Of a DNA stretch of 64,000 nucleotides, positions 61,465 through 64,000 are shown piece after piece. This stretch comes from Phormidium tenue FACHB-1050 (GTDB lineage: Bacteria; Cyanobacteriota; Cyanobacteriia; Pseudanabaenales; Pseudanabaenaceae). The notes under the pieces were generated by a model that saw nothing but the letters and a program-made list of their open reading frames with translations, ran no database searches and was not told the origin of the DNA. Position numbers and translations under genes: made by a program. The DNA is taken from positions 62,001 through 126,000 of the forward strand of contig NZ_JACJQY010000002.1 in assembly GCF_014696925.1 (NCBI RefSeq). Direction: 5' to 3'. The stretch's first letter is position 1, and every line of letters begins with the position of its first letter.

Positions 61465-61498
61465 AACAAGCGATCGCCTTAATAAGCGATCGCTTGTT
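61465..61498 (+). terminator. ndhD terminator with two HIP1 sites
   Basis: AACAAGCGATCGC-CTTAATAA-GCGATCGCTTGTT followed by TTTT, 20 bases after the stop. Confidence 0.8.
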
Positions 61499-61501
61499 TT
61501 T

Positions 61502-61617
61502 TATAGCAAAGCAAGTTTTGCTTAGGACATAAAACCCCAGAATCTAGTGGCTGCGAAAAGCGTAGCCACTAGATTCTGGGGTTTTGGTTTGTACCAGCTA
61601 ACTATTTTTTTGCTGTA
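61502..61617 (-). repeat. 116-bp palindromic element, copy 4
   Basis: Exactly 116 bp in minus orientation: TATAGCAAAGCAAGTTTTGC, TTAGGACATAAAAC, arms CCCAGAATCTAGTGGCT (with compensating changes relative to the other copies), GTTTTGGTTTGTACCAGC, TAACTATTTTTTTGCTGTA. Confidence 0.9.
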
Positions 61618-61628
61618 GTATGCCGAAT

Positions 61629-61732
61629 TATAGCTGTCGCCAGTCTTGTTAGGATACAAACCCAAGAAGTGAGTTGCTGCGCGAAGCGCCGCAATTCACT
61701 TCTTGGGTTTTGATTTGTCGGCGACAGCTATA
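61629..61732 (-). repeat. TATAGCTG-ended palindromic element (type B), 104 bp
   Basis: TATAGCTGTCGCC ... AGGATACAAACCC, arms AAGAAGTGAGTTGC, GGGTTTTGATTTGTC, GGCGACAGCTATA. Perfect tips (GGCGACAGCTATA and inverse). It fills the gap between ndhD and the GTPase gene with copy 4. Confidence 0.85.
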
Positions 61733-61836
61733 ACTACAAGTCAAGCCCCACACTTGCGTAGTTTCTTAAAATGGCTAAGTCTTTAGCCGATTCATTTTTG
61801 AGATAGGCGATCGCTAGTTTCTCTCCCCTTTGTTTA

Positions 61837-63369
61837 TTACTGCTTCATTAAAACCATCACGCGATTGACAGCATCTTGCACAAAGACTTTGAGAAACTCA
61901 TCACGGCGATTTAGTTGAAACTGACGCTGTACTACTTCCGCGATACCACCATCACCCCAATCGCGATCACGACTGAAATACTCGATAAAACTCTTGCCAG
62001 CAATGCGTGTGAGATAGGCAGCCGTCACTGATTGTATCGTCGCCTTGAGAACTAGTCCTACGACCGTTACGGAAATGACTGTGGAAACAATTTGGACTAC
62101 GCCTTTAACAATACCGAGACTAACGAGAGTGCGGGTGAGAGAATTCGCTAATTCTTTACCGCGATCAATATTGATTTCACAGCCGTAGACTTTCCCAATT
62201 TCTACAACCATTTGTGCGTTAATTGCGGCTGTAGCAAGGAGATCGACCACGGGCAGAGGCGTAGCAAATACCACCCCAACTACTAACCATTGGAACTTCT
62301 CCACTACTTTTTCGGCTTCTGCTTGTTGTTGTTGAGATAAAGCTTCACGAGTTGCTTCCGTAAGTCTTTGCGATCGCAATAACACATTATCCGCTACCAG
62401 TTCATCGCCTTCATAGCTAAGAATATCGAGCATACGAGCCAGCAAAGGTTGAATTTTAGGCTTAGGTGTAACGACTTCGCCAGAGTCGAGGGTAATCGCG
62501 GCAGGATTGGCAGCGATCGCGACCACATCTTCGGGTGCGATCAAGCTCAATACTCGCGATCGTAAACTAGTCTGAATGATTTCGCGATCGCTTTTGGTGA
62601 GCCGATCAATTTTATTGAAAGCAAGCACAGTCCGTTTGCCGATTTCCGTAAGCGCTTTGAGAACTTCATATTCTGAGCGCCGTAAGTCATCATCGACCAC
62701 AAATACAATCAAGTCTGCTTCTGTGGCGATTTTTCGAGCTTCCTGTTCGCGATCGCTACCTAAGGCACTCGCCTCTAATATGCCTGGGCAATCAGTAATT
62801 TGCACAGGTACATCTAGATTGGGAAACTTCATAGGCATATAGACTTTCCCAAGTTGTGTGGTTCCCATAGTTGCACCGACTTCGCCTCTAACTTCAGAAT
62901 CTTGAAGTGCTAAATCGAGCAATCCATTTACTAAGGAAGTTTTACCTGCGGAGCCAACTCCAAACACCACCACACGCAATTCCTGACGAATGAAATTCTT
63001 TTTGAGTTGTTCTGTTTGCTCAGCAAGCGATCGCCGCATCACTTCATCTTGGATTTGCTCAACTTGACGCTCTAGGGCTTCGAGGCTATCTTGGGCAGCT
63101 TCGATCTTATCGGTGGGAATTTCAGGAAGTGGTCGGGGTGGAGTTGGTTCTGCTTGAAATAGATTAAGATATCGCCAGATTACAAAAAACAATCCTGCCA
63201 ATGATCCCATTACTAACAGCACAACGAAGCCGCCTAAGATTGGCGATGAGGTGGCGACAAGTTGATAGATTTGAATAATGCGATCAAGTAAGGGAACGAC
63301 AAACGAAATCACTAGACCAAAGCAGCCTAAAACAAGTAGCGATCGCAACCAAGGAAATTTTCTTTTCAT
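61837..63369 (-). CDS. Membrane-anchored GTPase with DUF697 C-terminus
   Basis: A 510-residue protein. Two hydrophobic helices at the N-terminus (about 10-65) anchor it. Residues about 85-120 form a coiled coil. The G domain has G1 GVGSAGKTSLVNGLL, G3 DCPGILEAS and G4 NKIDRLTK. The C-terminal ~170 residues (VVGVVFATPLPVVDLLATAAINAQMVVEI, LVSLGIVKGVVQIVSTVI) are the DUF697 region of YcjF-like proteins, with two amphipathic or membrane helices. Such proteins are linked to membrane remodelling or chloroplast and thylakoid biogenesis; the exact role is unknown. It overlaps nothing but ends 5 bases from the ATPase fragment upstream. Confidence 0.85.
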   Translation of the reverse strand: MKRKFPWLRSLLVLGCFGLVISFVVPLLDRIIQIYQLVATSSPILGGFVVLLVMGSLAGLFFVIWRYLNLFQAEPTPPRPLPEIPTDKIEAAQDSLEALERQVEQIQDEVMRRSLAEQTEQLKKNFIRQELRVVVFGVGSAGKTSLVNGLLDLALQDSEVRGEVGATMGTTQLGKVYMPMKFPNLDVPVQITDCPGILEASALGSDREQEARKIATEADLIVFVVDDDLRRSEYEVLKALTEIGKRTVLAFNKIDRLTKSDREIIQTSLRSRVLSLIAPEDVVAIAANPAAITLDSGEVVTPKPKIQPLLARMLDILSYEGDELVADNVLLRSQRLTEATREALSQQQQAEAEKVVEKFQWLVVGVVFATPLPVVDLLATAAINAQMVVEIGKVYGCEINIDRGKELANSLTRTLVSLGIVKGVVQIVSTVISVTVVGLVLKATIQSVTAAYLTRIAGKSFIEYFSRDRDWGDGGIAEVVQRQFQLNRRDEFLKVFVQDAVNRVMVLMKQ

Positions 63370-63373
63370 TGGC

Positions 63374-64000
63374 TTAGGACTGAGGTTTTACAGGAAATTT
63401 TACAGGGTGAGACTTACGCCACCACCTTAAGATAATTTTCTCTGATTCCACCCACAAAACCAACAGCATACTAAATCCAAAGCATAAGCCCAACTCTGAA
63501 GCCGAAAGAGCATCTGTCCCGAAAAATTGTCGTAGGCTTGGCACATAGAGCAAAGCAAGTTGCAGGATCGTAGTAAAAATCACGGAAACCAATAAATAGG
63601 GATTGGAGATAGGATTTAACTCAATGATCAGTTTGGAATCAGATCGACAGGCGAGGGCATGACCCATTTGAGCAATACAGAGAGTTGTAAATGTAATAGT
63701 TTTCCAATGCTCTTGCCATGAAGGATTACCAGAGTTATAGACAAGTTCCATTAAGGAAATAGTTTGCAAACCAAAGACAACGCCAATTCGCAGGATATAC
63801 CAACCTAATCCCCTCGCAAAAATATTCTCTTTGGGGTTAAAAGGAGGTCGTTGCATTACATCAGCTTCTGATGGTTCCACAGCTAAAGCTAATGCGGGTA
63901 CACCATCAGTAACGAGATTCATCCACAGGATTTGTAAAGGGGTGAGGGGAACTGCATTAACGCCTAAAAATGGAGTCGAGGCGATCGCAATCACTTCACC
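63374..64000 (-). CDS. P-type cation ATPase, C-terminal part (runs off the window)
   Basis: Only the last ~209 codons are present; the frame continues past base 64000. PLTPLQILWMNLVTDGVPALALAVEPSEADVM is the M5-M6 loop of P2-type pumps. The four last helices follow, with a hydrophilic end (SHPVKFPVKPQS). This is SERCA/PMCA-like (LWMNLVTDG), different from the Na+/K+-like pump at 14695. It is 4 bases upstream of the GTPase gene, so the two are probably one operon. Confidence 0.85.
   Translation of the reverse strand, partial: GEVIAIASTPFLGVNAVPLTPLQILWMNLVTDGVPALALAVEPSEADVMQRPPFNPKENIFARGLGWYILRIGVVFGLQTISLMELVYNSGNPSWQEHWKTITFTTLCIAQMGHALACRSDSKLIIELNPISNPYLLVSVIFTTILQLALLYVPSLRQFFGTDALSASELGLCFGFSMLLVLWVESEKIILRWWRKSHPVKFPVKPQS

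Noticed and set aside
1-64000. tRNA, rRNA or tmRNA genes
   Set aside because: I looked through the intergenic gaps for the T-loop GGTTCGAATCC-like motif and cloverleaf arms and saw none; the hairpins found are simple palindromes. A covariance search would be decisive.

Overview
The window is a stretch of cyanobacterial chromosome. It carries psaE (photosystem I), an ndhD-type NDH-1 subunit, a CO2-hydration protein, the urea transporter urtABCDE followed by urease genes, a DnaB intein at the site known from Synechocystis, and very many GCGATCGC (HIP1) octamers. The mixture of housekeeping genes, many Ser/Thr kinases and STAND NTPases, and very dense palindromic repeats would fit a Pseudanabaena-like organism. 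That genus guess is weak; the phylum is secure. I found no tRNA, rRNA, CRISPR array, transposase or phage gene.

Layout. 0-9 kb: a PD-(D/E)XK protein, an SLH lipoprotein overlapping a DUF29 gene, a KefB-like antiporter, a Ser/Thr kinase with a triplicated novel C-terminal domain, and an NB-ARC-type STAND ATPase. After an empty 0.86 kb, 9.7-11.5 kb is a four-gene run: two related small unknowns, a small secreted protein and a GH73-type glucosaminidase. 12-17.6 kb: an exported unknown, a kinase-TM-GUN4 gene with an apparent frameshift, and a P-type ATPase resembling Na+/K+ pumps. 18-22.7 kb is a small defence-like block: a NACHT protein, a RelE/HigB-type toxin with an HTH antitoxin sitting between two pieces of a 93-bp HIP1-rich repeat, and an Rpn/PD-(D/E)XK protein. 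22.7-32.7 kb: mutM, psaE, an L,D-transpeptidase, a methyltransferase, hicBA, a Uma2 remnant, a DUF2301 protein, infC, aroB, holA and an exopolysaccharide sugar transferase. 32.7-44.8 kb: an RTX-type protein, membrane proteins (one a site-2-protease homologue lacking its zinc site), dnaB with an intein, and a glycosyltransferase-like plus COG5610-like pair. 45-64 kb: a CO2-hydration protein, nadB, the urea uptake and urease genes, ndhD, a DUF697 GTPase and a truncated P-type ATPase at the edge.

How genes work together. urtABCDE imports urea and ureABC hydrolyses it to ammonia and CO2; a GTAN8TAC (NtcA-type) site lies before urtA. A Uma2 nuclease-family gene has been inserted between ureA and ureB, and the 3' end of ureD has been copied in a 62-bp tandem repeat. 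ureE, ureF and ureG are not in the window.

The dominant non-genic signal is a network of more than 30 perfect or near-perfect palindromes in the gaps between genes. One family has four copies of exactly 116 bp with asymmetric conserved flanks (TATAGCAA...TTGCTATA ends) around a hairpin. The arm sequence differs between copies while both arms stay complementary. Related elements share the flanks with other ends. Several supply the stop codon of the adjacent gene, and some are nested in each other.
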